Assembly (NCBI RefSeq): GCF_042887685.1
Contig: NZ_JBHVOS010000013.1
Location: 62,001 to 126,000, forward strand
Reading direction: 5' to 3'
From: Oerskovia sp042887685
Lineage (GTDB): Bacteria > Actinomycetota > Actinomycetes > Actinomycetales > Cellulomonadaceae
Length of the DNA: 64,000 nt
The position numbers and the translations under genes were made by a program. Below the pieces are notes generated by a model. That model saw only the letters and a program-made list of their open reading frames with translations. It made no database searches and was not told the origin of the DNA. Shown here piece by piece: positions 51,840-60,508 of this stretch; positions within the stretch are counted from its first letter, which is position 1, and every line of letters starts with the position of its first letter.

Positions 51840-53240
51840 GTGAACAGCACACCTGGAACCAGCACCCTTTCCGAGCCCGACGACGTCGCTCACCTGCGCG
51901 CCCGGGTCGCCGAGCTCTTCCCCGCGCTGCGCGAGGACCTCGAGGCGCTCGTGCGCATCCCGTCCGTGTCCAACTCCGCGTTCGACCAGGCGCACGTCGC
52001 GGCGAGCGCCGAGGCCGTGGCCGAGCTCCTGCGCGGTGCGGGGATGCCCGAGGTGCAGGTCCTGCACGCGACGGGCGTCGCGGGTCCGCTCGGTGCGCCC
52101 GCGGTCGTCGCGCGCCGCCCGGCCCCGGAGGGCGCCCCGACGGTCCTGCTCTACGCGCACCACGACGTGCAGCCCCCGGGCGACGCGGCCGCGTGGGACA
52201 CGGACCCGTTCGTCCCGACCGAGGTCGACGGTCGTCTGTTCGGTCGCGGTGCGGCCGACGACAAGGCCGGGATCGTGGCCCACGTGGGCGCGCTGCGGGC
52301 GCTGTCCGCGCTGGGCGACCTGCCGATCGGCGTGACGGTCTTCGTCGAGGGCGAGGAGGAGGTCGGGTCGCCGAGCTTCCTGCCGTTCCTGAACCAGCAC
52401 AAGGACCTGCTCGCGGCCGACGTGATCGTCGTCGCGGACTCCGCGAACTGGAAGGTCGGCGTCCCGGGCCTCACCACGAGCCTGCGCGGCCTGGTCGACT
52501 GCGACGTCGAGGTCGCGGTGCTGGGTCACGCGGTGCACTCGGGCATGTTCGGCGGCCCGGTGCTCGACGCGCTCACGCTGCTCTCGCGCCTGATCGCCAC
52601 GCTCCACGACGAGCGGGGCAACGTCGCGGTCGAGGGCCTGGTCTCCGCACCGGACCCGACCGTCGACTACGAGGAGGCGGACTTCCGCGCGGACTCCTCG
52701 GTGCTCGACGGCGTCCGCCTCGCGGGCGAGGGGACGCTGACGGGTCGCCTGTGGACCAAGCCTGCGCTGTCGGTCATCGGGATCGACGCACCGAGCGTCG
52801 CGCACGCGTCCAACACGCTGACCCCGCGCGCGACGGCGAAGCTCTCGCTGCGCATCGCGCCCGGCCAGGACCCGGCGGCCGCGCTCGCGGCGCTGCGCGC
52901 GCACCTCGAGTCGAACGCGCCGTTCGGTGCGCAGGTCACGGTGCACGACGGCGAGACGGGCAAGCCGTTCCAGGCGCCGACCGACTCGTCCGCGATGCAG
53001 GCCGCGCGCTGGGCGTTCGAGACGTCGTGGGGCACGGCACCGGTCGACATCGGCATCGGCGGCTCGATCCCGTTCATCGCTGACCTGCTCGACGTCTTCC
53101 CCGACGCGGCGATCCTCGTGACGGGGGTCGAGGACCCCGACTCGCGCGCGCATGGTGCGAACGAGTCGGTGCACCTCGGCGAGCTCGAGAAGGTCGTGCT
53201 GGCCGAGGCGCTCCTGCTGACGAGGCTCGCGCAGGGCTGA
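51840..53240 (+). CDS. M20-family metallopeptidase (dipeptidase)
   Basis: A 466-residue di-zinc peptidase. Metal-binding motifs are in place: VLLYAHHDVQPPGD, LFGRGAADDKAGIVAH with the bridging Asp, VFVEGEEEVGSP with the catalytic Glu, and a late His in AHGANESVHLGE. The lid/dimerisation domain lies at about 220-335. It probably hydrolyses dipeptides in the cytoplasm, as there is no signal peptide. It ends just before a very strong palindrome. Confidence 0.92.
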   Translation: MNSTPGTSTLSEPDDVAHLRARVAELFPALREDLEALVRIPSVSNSAFDQAHVAASAEAVAELLRGAGMPEVQVLHATGVAGPLGAPAVVARRPAPEGAPTVLLYAHHDVQPPGDAAAWDTDPFVPTEVDGRLFGRGAADDKAGIVAHVGALRALSALGDLPIGVTVFVEGEEEVGSPSFLPFLNQHKDLLAADVIVVADSANWKVGVPGLTTSLRGLVDCDVEVAVLGHAVHSGMFGGPVLDALTLLSRLIATLHDERGNVAVEGLVSAPDPTVDYEEADFRADSSVLDGVRLAGEGTLTGRLWTKPALSVIGIDAPSVAHASNTLTPRATAKLSLRIAPGQDPAAALAALRAHLESNAPFGAQVTVHDGETGKPFQAPTDSSAMQAARWAFETSWGTAPVDIGIGGSIPFIADLLDVFPDAAILVTGVEDPDSRAHGANESVHLGELEKVVLAEALLLTRLAQG

Positions 53241-53246
53241 GTCGTC

Positions 53247-53305
53247 GCCGAGGACGGGCTTGCGGTCGCCGTCGGCTCGATGACGACCGCAAGCCCGTCC
53301 TCGGC
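53247..53305. terminator. Very strong hairpin after the M20 peptidase gene
   Basis: Perfect 22-bp arms (53247-53268 and 53284-53305) with a 15-nt loop begin 6 nt past the stop codon. The stem opens CCGAGGACGGG and closes CCGTCCTCGG, so it also has the CGAG...CTCG ends of the intergenic palindromes. Confidence 0.75.
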
Positions 53306-53323
53306 AGCCGGAGATCCCGGTGC

Positions 53324-53329
53324 TACGTT
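53324..53329 (+). promoter_or_regulatory. -10 element TACGTT, leaderless type
   Basis: TANNNT hexamer ending 6 nt before ATG 53336. Confidence 0.5.
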
Positions 53330-53335
53330 CGGAGC

Positions 53336-53764
53336 ATGACCCCGCAGGAGATCGAGGAGCTCGTGCTGCTGCGCCGCGCCCGGGACCTCATGGACCGGGA
53401 CTACGCGGCACCGCTCGACGTCCCGACGATGGCCCGCAAGGCCCTCATGTCTCCCGCGCACTTCTCGCGCCGGTTCCGGGCGGCGTACGGGGAGACGCCG
53501 TACTGCTACCTCATGACGCGCCGGATCGAGCGGGCCATGGCCCTGCTGCGGGGCGGTGCGAGCGTCACGGACGCGTGCATGACGGTCGGGTGTACGTCGC
53601 TCGGCTCGTTCAGCTCGAAGTTCACCGAGATCGTGGGCGAGACGCCGTCGGCGTACCGCAGCCGCGAGCACGCCGCGGTCAAGGCCATGCCGCCGTGCGT
53701 GGCCCAGGTCCTGACGCGGCCGGCGCGCAGCGCCGACGCAGCCGCCGGGACGACGGCGCGCTGA
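53336..53764 (+). CDS. AraC-family transcriptional regulator (DNA-binding domain only)
   Basis: A 142-residue protein that is almost entirely an AraC/XylS double helix-turn-helix (about residues 8-112): LDVPTMARKALMSPAHFSRRFRAAYGETPYCYLMTRRIERAMALLRG, then SVTDACMTVGCTSLGSFSSKFTEIVGETPSAYR. No effector-binding domain is present. The VOC-domain gene 82 bp downstream on the same strand is a common partner and possible target. Confidence 0.9.
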   Translation: MTPQEIEELVLLRRARDLMDRDYAAPLDVPTMARKALMSPAHFSRRFRAAYGETPYCYLMTRRIERAMALLRGGASVTDACMTVGCTSLGSFSSKFTEIVGETPSAYRSREHAAVKAMPPCVAQVLTRPARSADAAAGTTAR

Positions 53765-53833
53765 GCGGCACCGGGCCTCGAGGGGGCCGGTGCATCGAGC
53801 AGGATCGGAGAAGCGGGCGCGCGAGGCCCGTCC

Positions 53834-53839
53834 TAGAGT
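53834..53839 (+). promoter_or_regulatory. -10 element TAGAGT, leaderless type
   Basis: TANNNT hexamer ending 7 nt before ATG 53847. Confidence 0.5.
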
Positions 53840-53846
53840 CGCGAAC

Positions 53847-54257
53847 ATGACCATCTCACTGAAGTTCTGCAACATCACCGTCAACGACGTCGACGAGTCG
53901 ATCGCCTTCTACAGCGACGCGCTCGGGCTCAAGGTGCACAACGACGTGGGCTCGGAGGGGTTCCGCTGGGTCACGCTCGGGTCGGACGCGCAGCCCGGGC
54001 TGGGCATCGTGCTCTCGGCTCCGCACGCGGGTCGCTCGCAGGCCGACGGCGACGCGCTCCAGGAGCTCATGATCAAGGGCGTCCTGCCGATCCTCGTGTT
54101 CGCGACCGACGACGTCGACGCGCTCTTCGAGACCGTCCGGGCGTCGGGCGCCGAGGTCCTGCAGGAGCCCATGGACCAGGACTGGGGTCCGCGCGACTGC
54201 GCGTTCCGGGACCCGTCGGGCAACCTGGTCCGGATCGCTCAGACGGTCGCGGCCTGA
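53847..54257 (+). CDS. VOC-family (glyoxalase/dioxygenase fold) protein
   Basis: A 136-residue single-module vicinal-oxygen-chelate protein: FCNITVNDVDESIAFYSDALGLKVHNDV at the start and DWGPRDCAFRDPSGNLVRIAQ at the end are the paired beta-alpha-beta units. The first-position metal His appears absent (Asn instead), so enzymatic activity is doubtful. Placed after an AraC-type regulator. ATG 53847 chosen because it starts the domain and has a leaderless -10. Confidence 0.87.
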   Translation: MTISLKFCNITVNDVDESIAFYSDALGLKVHNDVGSEGFRWVTLGSDAQPGLGIVLSAPHAGRSQADGDALQELMIKGVLPILVFATDDVDALFETVRASGAEVLQEPMDQDWGPRDCAFRDPSGNLVRIAQTVAA

Positions 54258-54282
54258 CGAGGGCAGAGCGGTCGCGGCCTGA
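54244..54282 (+). repeat. Tandem duplication of the end of the VOC gene
   Basis: CGGTCGCGGCCTGA, containing the stop codon of the VOC gene (54244-54257), is repeated exactly at 54269-54282, and a diverged third copy follows. The rest of 54258-54480 shows nothing I recognise. Confidence 0.6.
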
Positions 54283-54480
54283 ACAGAGAGGTCACGACCT
54301 GCGGAGACCGGCGCGCCCTTAGAGGAGAGCGGTACGACCGCGCCCCGGTGGTGTCCGCCTCTGGCGCGGGCCGAGCGGTCGCCGCCCACCGCGGGGCAGG
54401 TGCCCGACGGCGCGCCCGCCCGAGCGCGGGCGTCGCCTCGGTCCGTGGTCGTCGCGCGCCCGGGGTGGTGGGATAGGGGC

Positions 54481-55317
54481 ATGGCGAACGAGACGATGGT
54501 CCCCCTGCTGCCGTGCGCGTCGATCGACGAGATCCACGACTTCGCCGTGGCGCTCGGGTTCGAGGTGACCCACCGGCAGACCCGGCCCAACCCGTACCTC
54601 GCGCTGCGCCGCGACGGCATCGACCTGCACTACTTCGGGATGGACGGGTTCCGCCCCGAGGACTCGTACAGCTCGTGCCTGGTCGTGGTCGACGACACCG
54701 AGCCGCTGTACGAGGCGTGGGCCGCCGGGCTGCGCGCGGTGTACGGGAAGCTGCCGCTGAGCGGTTTCCCGCGCATCACGCGGCCTCGTCGTCGGGCGAA
54801 CGCGGGTGGGCTGAGCGGGTTCAGCCTCGTGGACCCGGCGGGGAACTGGTTGCGGGTCGTGCGGCGGCCCGAGCAGGCGGGGACGGGGACGGGCGGTACC
54901 GCCGAGCCCGGAGCGAGCTCGTCGGCGGACCGGACGTCCGGAGAGCCCTCGGGCGAGGGCGCCGGTCGCCTGGACGGCTCGCCGGGGGAGTCGCGCCTGC
55001 TGCTCGCCGTGGCCAACGCGGTGGTCCAGGCGGACTCGCGCGGCGACGTCGGGCAGGCGGTGAAGGTCCTCGACGGTGCGCTGCGCCGCGACGCGGACGC
55101 CGGGGACCTGGGGGCCCCGGCCCGCGCCCGGGTCGAGGCCCAGGCCTTCCGTGCCGAGCTGGCCGTCCGGCTCGACGACGTGGAGACCGCCCGGCGCATG
55201 GTCGACGAGGTGGACCGGTGCGTGGCCTCCGCCCGGGGGCAGCACCTCACGCAGGACCTGACGACGGTCCTCGCCCAGCTCGAGGACGTCAGGTCGTGGT
55301 TGGCGGCCCAGGGGTGA
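54481..55317 (+). CDS. VOC-domain protein with a helical C-terminal extension
   Basis: A 278-residue protein. Residues 1-128 are a bleomycin-resistance-type VOC module (VPLLPCASIDEIHDFAVALGFEVTHRQTRPNPYLALRRDGIDLHYFG, ending FSLVDPAGNWLRVVRR). A Gly/Ser/Glu linker (about 130-170) joins a helical part (about 172-275; LLAVANAVVQADSRGDVGQAVKVLDGALRRD) that looks like TPR-type helical pairs. The fusion suggests ligand binding plus protein interaction. Its last 29 bp overlap the convergent monooxygenase gene. Confidence 0.8.
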   Translation: MANETMVPLLPCASIDEIHDFAVALGFEVTHRQTRPNPYLALRRDGIDLHYFGMDGFRPEDSYSSCLVVVDDTEPLYEAWAAGLRAVYGKLPLSGFPRITRPRRRANAGGLSGFSLVDPAGNWLRVVRRPEQAGTGTGGTAEPGASSSADRTSGEPSGEGAGRLDGSPGESRLLLAVANAVVQADSRGDVGQAVKVLDGALRRDADAGDLGAPARARVEAQAFRAELAVRLDDVETARRMVDEVDRCVASARGQHLTQDLTTVLAQLEDVRSWLAAQG

Positions 55318-55615
55318 CGCTGACCTCGCGGTAGTGCTCGACGACCGGGAACGGCTCGTAGAAGTGGTGCAGCATCGCCCTCCACCGCTCGTACCCGGGC
55401 GAGCCGCGGAAGCCCTCGGTGTGCGCCTCGAGGTTGTCCCAGCGCACGAGCAGCAGGTACGTCGAGGGGCGCTCGACGCACCGCGACACCGAGAGTCCAC
55501 CGAAGCCGGGCGTCGCGGAGATGATCGTCCGCGCCTCGTCGAAGGCCTCCTCGAAGGCGGCCTCCTGGCCGGGGACCACGTGCAGCAGGGCGTGCTCGAG
55601 CACCTCGTCGGTCAT
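55289..55615 (-). CDS. Antibiotic biosynthesis monooxygenase-domain protein
   Basis: A 108-residue ABM-type ferredoxin-like fold protein: HVVPGQEAAFEEAFDEARTIISATPGFGGLSVSRCVERPSTYLLLVRWDNLEAHTEGFRGSPGYERW is typical. Members include haem-degrading and quinone monooxygenases, but the reaction here is unknown. TACGCT stands seven bases before ATG 55615. The 3' end overlaps the convergent VOC gene. Confidence 0.87.
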   Translation of the reverse strand: MTDEVLEHALLHVVPGQEAAFEEAFDEARTIISATPGFGGLSVSRCVERPSTYLLLVRWDNLEAHTEGFRGSPGYERWRAMLHHFYEPFPVVEHYREVSVTPGPPTTT

Positions 55616-55622
55616 GGCCCGC

Positions 55623-55628
55623 AGCGTA
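55623..55628 (-). promoter_or_regulatory. -10 element TACGCT, leaderless type
   Basis: TANNNT hexamer ending 7 nt before ATG 55615. Confidence 0.5.
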
Positions 55629-55641
55629 GGGCGGCGTGGCC

Positions 55642-56166
55642 TCAGCGCGCGGCGACGTCCACGGCCTGGGCCCAGTCGCGCACGTCGACCGGCAGCTCGG
55701 GGCTCACGGTCGAGGTGCCCAGGAGAGCGACGACGTCGGGCCCCGGGATGCGCTCACCCGCCTTCGAGAGGAACCGGCCCGCGACGAGGCCGCGTGCGCA
55801 GAGGTCGCCGCCGCGCGTGAAGACCTGCTCGAGGTAGACGACGCGCTCGTCCCACCCGAGGACGCGCGTCGTGATCTCGAAGCGGTCCCAGAGCTGGAGC
55901 GAGCGGCGGTACTTCATGGTCGACGAGGCCACCACGGGGTACCAGCCCTTGTCGCGCAGGAGACCGAAGGCCCCGAGGTCGGCGAGGAAGTTGCTGCGGG
56001 CCACGTCCATCATCTGCAGGTACACGCCGTTGTTCACGTGCAGGTAGAAGTCGAGGTCGCCGGGACGCACGCGCATGCGGGTCACGGAGGGGTCGAGCAC
56101 CCCACGGCCGGGGACGGCCTTGCGCGGCAGGGTGCTGGCGATCGTGAGCTGGATCTGTCGGGTCAC
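55642..56166 (-). CDS. Hotdog-fold acyl-CoA thioesterase
   Basis: A 174-residue protein with a single hotdog domain: RVRPGDLDFYLHVNNGVYLQMMDVARSNFLADLG carries the HVNNGxYL active-site loop, and MKYRRSLQLWDRFEITTRVLGWDERVVYLEQVFTRGG the central strands. It probably cleaves fatty acyl-CoA or acyl-ACP. GTG 56166 follows TAGCCT by six bases. Confidence 0.88.
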   Translation of the reverse strand: MTRQIQLTIASTLPRKAVPGRGVLDPSVTRMRVRPGDLDFYLHVNNGVYLQMMDVARSNFLADLGAFGLLRDKGWYPVVASSTMKYRRSLQLWDRFEITTRVLGWDERVVYLEQVFTRGGDLCARGLVAGRFLSKAGERIPGPDVVALLGTSTVSPELPVDVRDWAQAVDVAAR

Positions 56167-56172
56167 CGTCGC

Positions 56173-56178
56173 AGGCTA
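56173..56178 (-). promoter_or_regulatory. -10 element TAGCCT, leaderless type
   Basis: TANNNT hexamer ending 6 nt before GTG 56166. Confidence 0.5.
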
Positions 56179-56273
56179 CTACCGAGCACGGGCGGTATCA
56201 GGTATCGCAGGTCGCGAGGGCGGGCGGACGAGGACCCGCCGGCGGTTCGGCCCGCCCGGGGAGCCGTGTGAGG

Positions 56274-56693
56274 ATGACCCCCGTGACTTCCCGAACCGCC
56301 GCCCCCGTCCCCGACGCCTCGCCCGACGCAGGCCCCGCTCCCGAAGCCCCGGCCGCGTCCCCGACGAGGCCCACCACCTCCCACCACTGGACCGTCCGCG
56401 CGTTCCGCGTGGTCGCGATCGCCGAGGCCTTCTCCTGGGCCGGTCTGCTCGTGGGGATGTACGTCAAGTGGATCGCCGAGGCGTCCGAGATCGGCGTCAA
56501 GATCTTCGGCCCCGTCCACGGCGGTCTGGTCGTCGCCTACGTCGCGCTCGCGCTCGTCGTGGCCGTCCGCCAGCGCTGGTCGCTCCTGACGGTCTTCTTC
56601 GCGCTCGCCGCGACGCTGCCGCCGTTCCTCACGGTCTTCTTCGACCGGTGGGCGCACCGCTCGGGTCGCTACGAGGAGCGCGCGAGCGCCTGA
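56274..56693 (+). CDS. DUF3817 domain membrane protein
   Basis: A 139-residue protein: a Pro/Ala-rich N-terminal tail, then three hydrophobic segments (about 43-62, 72-94, 99-118) with FRVVAIAEAFSWAGLLVGMYVKW and FGPVHGGLVVAYV, the DUF3817 pattern including the conserved Glu and the GPxHG. The family is of unknown role, with relatives fused to transporters. Start is uncertain: GTG 56268, ATG 56274 and GTG 56283 are all in frame. Confidence 0.82.
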   Translation: MTPVTSRTAAPVPDASPDAGPAPEAPAASPTRPTTSHHWTVRAFRVVAIAEAFSWAGLLVGMYVKWIAEASEIGVKIFGPVHGGLVVAYVALALVVAVRQRWSLLTVFFALAATLPPFLTVFFDRWAHRSGRYEERASA

Positions 56694-56723
56694 CCCCGGG
56701 CGGTCGTGGCGCGGGGCGACGTC

Positions 56724-57311
56724 TCAGCCCTCGTACTGCAGGGCGCGCCGAACCTCCTCGGCCACCTCGGCGTTCTCGAGCCGTTCGACGAGGTGCAGCG
56801 CCATGTCGATCCCGGCCGACACCCCGGCCGAGGTGACCACGTCGCCGTCGTCGACGAACCGGGTCTCGGTGTCGACGAGGATGCTGGGGTCGAGGCGGGC
56901 GAGCTCGTCGACGTGGTCCCAGTGGGTCGTCGCCGGTCGCCCCGCGAGCAGGCCCGCCGCTGCGAACGCGAGCGAACCCGTGCACACGCTCGCCAGGAGC
57001 GGGGTCCGGGCCCGCACGGCGTGCAGCCAGGCGAGGTGCGTCGGATCCCCGACGAGCCGCTGGACACCGGGCCCCCCGGGGTGCACGAGGACCTGGAACG
57101 GGTCGACGTCGTCGGGCGACCCGTCGGGGACCATGTGCAGGCCCTGCGCGAGCCGTACCCCGCGCCCGTCCCACGAGAACGTCGAGACCCGTGGCTTGAG
57201 GGCCGAGCGCTCGCGCCACGTCGTGAACACCTCGTAGGGGCCCGCGACGTTGAGCTCCTCGGCGCCGTCGAACACGAAGATCCCGACGCTCAAACCGTTC
57301 CCGGTCGTCAT
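56724..57311 (-). CDS. DJ-1/PfpI family glutamine-amidotransferase-like protein
   Basis: A 195-residue protein of the DJ-1/PfpI superfamily. VGIFVFDGAEELNVAGPYEVF contains the early acidic residue, and LASVCTGSLAFAAAGLLAGRPATTHW carries the nucleophilic Cys in the elbow and the following His. It is most like isonitrile hydratase and the ligand domains of AraC regulators, but no DNA-binding domain is attached. ATG 57311 starts directly before the first strand. Confidence 0.88.
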   Translation of the reverse strand: MTTGNGLSVGIFVFDGAEELNVAGPYEVFTTWRERSALKPRVSTFSWDGRGVRLAQGLHMVPDGSPDDVDPFQVLVHPGGPGVQRLVGDPTHLAWLHAVRARTPLLASVCTGSLAFAAAGLLAGRPATTHWDHVDELARLDPSILVDTETRFVDDGDVVTSAGVSAGIDMALHLVERLENAEVAEEVRRALQYEG

Positions 57312-57344
57312 CCGCCACCCCCGAGGGTCGATGCGATGGTGCGA

Positions 57345-57382
57345 GCGTCGGGTCCGCCACCTCGCGGTGGCAGACCCGACGC
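57345..57382 (-). terminator. nadA terminator
   Basis: Two 16-nt arms with one mismatch and a 6-nt loop lie 7 nt past the nadA stop. Confidence 0.75.
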
Positions 57383-57388
57383 GTGGTC

Positions 57389-58588
57389 CTACAGCCCCGG
57401 CAGGGCGAGCATCTGGTCGAGCGCGACGCGCGCCCAGTGGGCGTCGTCGGGGTCGACCACGATGCGGTTGACCGTGCGCCCGGCGACGAGGGACTCCATG
57501 GCCCACACGAGGTGCGGCAGGTCGATGCGGTTCATCGTCGAGCAGAAGCAGACGGTCGAGTCGAGGTAGTGCACCTGCTTGTCCGGGTGCGCGCGGGCGA
57601 CGCGCCGCACCAGGTTGAGCTCGGTGCCGATCGCCCAGGACGAGCCGGGCTCGGCGGCGTCGAGCATCTTGATGATGTACTCGGTCGACCCGACGTAGTC
57701 CGCGGCCTCGACGACCTCGTTCTTGCACTCGGGGTGCACGAGGACGTTGATGCCCGGCACCGCGGCGCGGATGTCGGTCACGTTGCGCTCGGAGAAGCGG
57801 CCGTGCACCGAGCAGTGCCCGCGCCACAGGATCATGCGCGCGTCGCGCAGCTCGGCGTCGGTCAGGCCACCGTTCGGCTTGCGGGGGTCGAAGACCACGC
57901 AGTCCGCGGGGGACATGCCGAGCCCCCGGAGCGCGGTGTTGCGTCCCAGGTGCTGGTCGGGCATGAAGAGGACCTTGCCCGTGCCGTCCACACCGCCCAC
58001 CTGATCGAACGCCCACCGCAGCGCGACCTCGGCGTTCGAGGACGTGCAGATGGTCCCGCCGTGCCGACCCGTGAAGGCCTTGATCGCGGCGGTCGAGTTC
58101 ATGTACGTCACGGGGAGCGTGACGTCGGCGATCCCGGCGTCCTGGAGGACCTCCCACGCGTCCTCGACCTGGTTGATCGCGGCCATGTCGGCCATCGAGC
58201 AGCCCGCCGCGAGGTCCGGCAGGACGACCTGCTGGGCGTCCGTGGTGAGGATGTCCGCGCTCTCGGCCATGAAGTGCACGCCGCAGAACAGGATGAACTC
58301 GGCCTCGGGGCGGGCCGCTGCCTCGCGCGCGAGCTTGAACGAGTCGCCCGTCACGTCCGCGAAGTCGATGACCTCGTCGCGCTGGTAGTGGTGGCCCAGG
58401 ACGAAGGCACGCGAGCCGAGCGCGGCGCGGGCCGCGCGGGCACGTTCGACGAGGTCGGGGTCGCTGGCCGCCGGCAGCTCGCCGGTGCACTCGACTCCTC
58501 GCTCGGAGGCCAGGTCCCGGCCCTGTCCGAGGAGCAGGAGGGGGGAGGGGGCAGGTTCCGCGAAGGCGCTGTCCAACAGGGTGCTCAC
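57389..58588 (-). CDS. nadA: Quinolinate synthase
   Basis: A 399-residue [4Fe-4S] enzyme that condenses iminoaspartate and dihydroxyacetone phosphate in NAD synthesis. Cluster cysteines lie in LFCGVHFMAES (Cys102), VHPECKNEV and STVCFCSTMN; VLGHHYQRDEVIDFAD and MPDQHLGRNTA are substrate motifs. nadB and nadC are not adjacent, unlike the usual nadABC arrangement. GTG 58588 has only a weak ribosome binding site. Confidence 0.95.
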   Translation of the reverse strand: MSTLLDSAFAEPAPSPLLLLGQGRDLASERGVECTGELPAASDPDLVERARAARAALGSRAFVLGHHYQRDEVIDFADVTGDSFKLAREAAARPEAEFILFCGVHFMAESADILTTDAQQVVLPDLAAGCSMADMAAINQVEDAWEVLQDAGIADVTLPVTYMNSTAAIKAFTGRHGGTICTSSNAEVALRWAFDQVGGVDGTGKVLFMPDQHLGRNTALRGLGMSPADCVVFDPRKPNGGLTDAELRDARMILWRGHCSVHGRFSERNVTDIRAAVPGINVLVHPECKNEVVEAADYVGSTEYIIKMLDAAEPGSSWAIGTELNLVRRVARAHPDKQVHYLDSTVCFCSTMNRIDLPHLVWAMESLVAGRTVNRIVVDPDDAHWARVALDQMLALPGL

Positions 58589-58660
58589 GGGACCATCGTC
58601 GCACAACGGTCGGTCCGTCGAGCAGCCCTGCCGGGGTGGACGGCCTGGCACAATCGCGGC

Positions 58661-59905
58661 ATGCACCTCCTTGTCGCTGCCGCGGAACCGCTCGCCCTGT
58701 CGGACGGGATCCTGCCCGCCGAGGACGTGTGCACCCTGGTCGCCGAGACCTGGACGGCCACGGCGCGTGGCGACGTGGACCCGTGCGTCCTGAACCCGGG
58801 AGCGGCCGGTTTCCTGCGCGCGCTCGCGGCGCACGCCCCTGAGCAGGTCGCCGTCGTCGCGCGCGGCGCGGGCGGCCAGGACGTGCCCGTGACGTTCCGG
58901 CTCGGCCCTCCGTCGGCGACCGGGGCGCGCACGGCCTACGTCGAGGCCGCGCTCCTGCGTCCCGCGCCTGCTCACGGAAGCGCCTCCGGTGGTGTGCTGG
59001 GCGCGGCGACGAGCTACGGCGTCGGGCAGGTGGTCGAGCTCGCTGCCCGGCGTGCGTCGCGCGTCGTCGTGGCGACCGGGGACAGCGGCGCGCACGACGC
59101 GGGGGCAGGGATGCTCGCGGCGCTCGCGGGGGCCTGGGCGGGGGCACTGACCCACGGCGGGGCCGCGCTCGGAACTGTCACCGCCGAGGACGCCGCGCTC
59201 GCGCTGTCCGCACGGGACGCGCTGCGGTCCGTCGAGCTCGTCGGGGCGGTCGAGTCCGACCTGCCGCTGCTTGGCCTGCACGGGGCGAGCGGGGCGCTCG
59301 CGCTCGCGCAGCCTGCGCTCGCGCCGCTCGCCCAGGAGCTCGAGCGGGCGCACGGCCACTACGCGCACGAGGTCACGCGTGCCCTGGAGGGCACGGCGCG
59401 GCGCGACCTGCTGTCGGGTCCTCCCGGTCTCCCGGGCGTCGCCGGCCCCTCCGGCCCGACGGCGTCGCTCGCCCCGGCCGGTGGCCTCACGGGGGTCGCG
59501 GCGCGCGCGGCCGCCGGCCGGGTACTGACCGGGCTGCCCGGCGCGGGTGCGGGCGGGGGGCTGGGCTTCGGGATCGCCGCGGCCGGCGGTCGTCTGCTGC
59601 CCGGGACGTCGCTGGTCGCGGACGTCGTCGGGCTGGGTGCGCGGGTCGAGGCCGCCGACGTCGCTGTGGTGGTCGTCGACCGGCTCGACGCGTCGACGAC
59701 GCACGACGGCGCCCTGCCCGAGGTCGCGCGCCGGGCCGCCGCGCTCGGGGTCCCGGTCGTGGCGCTGGCGCGCGAGATCCTCGCCGGGCGGCGCGAGCAG
59801 GCCGCCGCGGGGATCAGCGGCGCCTACGAGCTCGGCACGGACGCGAGCGCGGCACGCGCCCGGGTCGCTCGCGTGGCCCGCACCTGGGCCCGCAGCGAGA
59901 GGTGA
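58661..59905 (+). CDS. Glycerate kinase
   Basis: A 414-residue enzyme of the GlxK/GckA type-1 family that phosphorylates glycerate. Recognisable parts are TARGDVDPCVLNPGAAGF near the N-terminus, GVLGAATSYGVGQVVELA, VVVATGDSGAHDAGAGMLAALAGAW (the family GGSxTxDGGxGxLxAL motif, modified), and GAGAGGGLGFGIAAAGGRLLPG (GAAGGLGxGL). The first motif has ATGDSGAHDAG instead of GGSATNDGG, so specificity may differ. It is divergent from nadA. A CACAAT hexamer six bases before ATG 58661 may be a weak leaderless -10. Confidence 0.85.
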   Translation: MHLLVAAAEPLALSDGILPAEDVCTLVAETWTATARGDVDPCVLNPGAAGFLRALAAHAPEQVAVVARGAGGQDVPVTFRLGPPSATGARTAYVEAALLRPAPAHGSASGGVLGAATSYGVGQVVELAARRASRVVVATGDSGAHDAGAGMLAALAGAWAGALTHGGAALGTVTAEDAALALSARDALRSVELVGAVESDLPLLGLHGASGALALAQPALAPLAQELERAHGHYAHEVTRALEGTARRDLLSGPPGLPGVAGPSGPTASLAPAGGLTGVAARAAAGRVLTGLPGAGAGGGLGFGIAAAGGRLLPGTSLVADVVGLGARVEAADVAVVVVDRLDASTTHDGALPEVARRAAALGVPVVALAREILAGRREQAAAGISGAYELGTDASAARARVARVARTWARSER

Positions 59906-60061
59906 GCGCGGTCGTCGTACACTCGGGAACAGAACCATCTCCCGTCGTGTTGACGGGTATGCGACAAGCCTGAGGACCGATCGGCCTGCCCGGGAGCGGG
60001 AGCCGCAGACCGACGGCACACCACGGGGCGAGAGCCCACCGAAGACTGTGCGGAGAACACG

Positions 60062-60412
60062 ATGAGCGAGACCACCGAGACCGCCACCCACGGCGTCCTG
60101 CTGACGGACTTCGCGGCCGGCAAGATCCGCAGCCTCCTCGAGCAGGAGGGCCGCGACGACCTGCGTCTGCGCGTCGCCGTCCAGCCCGGCGGCTGCTCGG
60201 GCCTGATCTACCAGCTCTACTTCGACGAGCGTGTCCTGGACGGCGACGCCCTCAAGGACTACGACGGTGTCGAGGTCGTCGTCGACAAGATGAGCGTCCC
60301 CTACCTGGACGGCGCGACCATCGACTTCGCCGACACGATCGAGAAGCAGGGCTTCACGATCGACAACCCGAACGCGGGCAGCGCCTGCGCGTGCGGCGGT
60401 TCGTTCGGCTGA
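60062..60412 (+). CDS. erpA: Iron-sulfur cluster insertion protein (HesB/ErpA type)
   Basis: A 116-residue A-type carrier that delivers [4Fe-4S] clusters to apoproteins. The three cluster-binding cysteines are Cys45 (GGCSG), Cys109 and Cys111 (SACACGGSF). The 156-bp leader contains a TACACT hexamer (59918-59923) as a possible -10. In this window LipA and NadA are likely clients, and cytochrome oxidase genes follow. Confidence 0.93.
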   Translation: MSETTETATHGVLLTDFAAGKIRSLLEQEGRDDLRLRVAVQPGGCSGLIYQLYFDERVLDGDALKDYDGVEVVVDKMSVPYLDGATIDFADTIEKQGFTIDNPNAGSACACGGSFG

Positions 60413-60452
60413 TCCGCGCGTCGGCAGCTCCGGCTGCCGACCAGGAGCCACG

Positions 60453-60484
60453 ACGGCCCGGTCACCTCGCGGTGGCCGGGCCGT
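60453..60484. terminator. Shared terminator of erpA and the tusA-like gene
   Basis: Two 14-nt arms with one mismatch and a TCGC loop between convergent genes; a smaller 8-bp hairpin (60421-60440) precedes it. Confidence 0.7.
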
Positions 60485-60508
60485 CCGCGTTCGCGGGGGG
60501 CTCTGCGG

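Noticed and set aside
57389..60451. A minus-strand frame of about 1000 codons extending upstream of nadA
   Set aside because: Only the last 399 codons match quinolinate synthase; the rest is the complement of the glycerate kinase and erpA genes.
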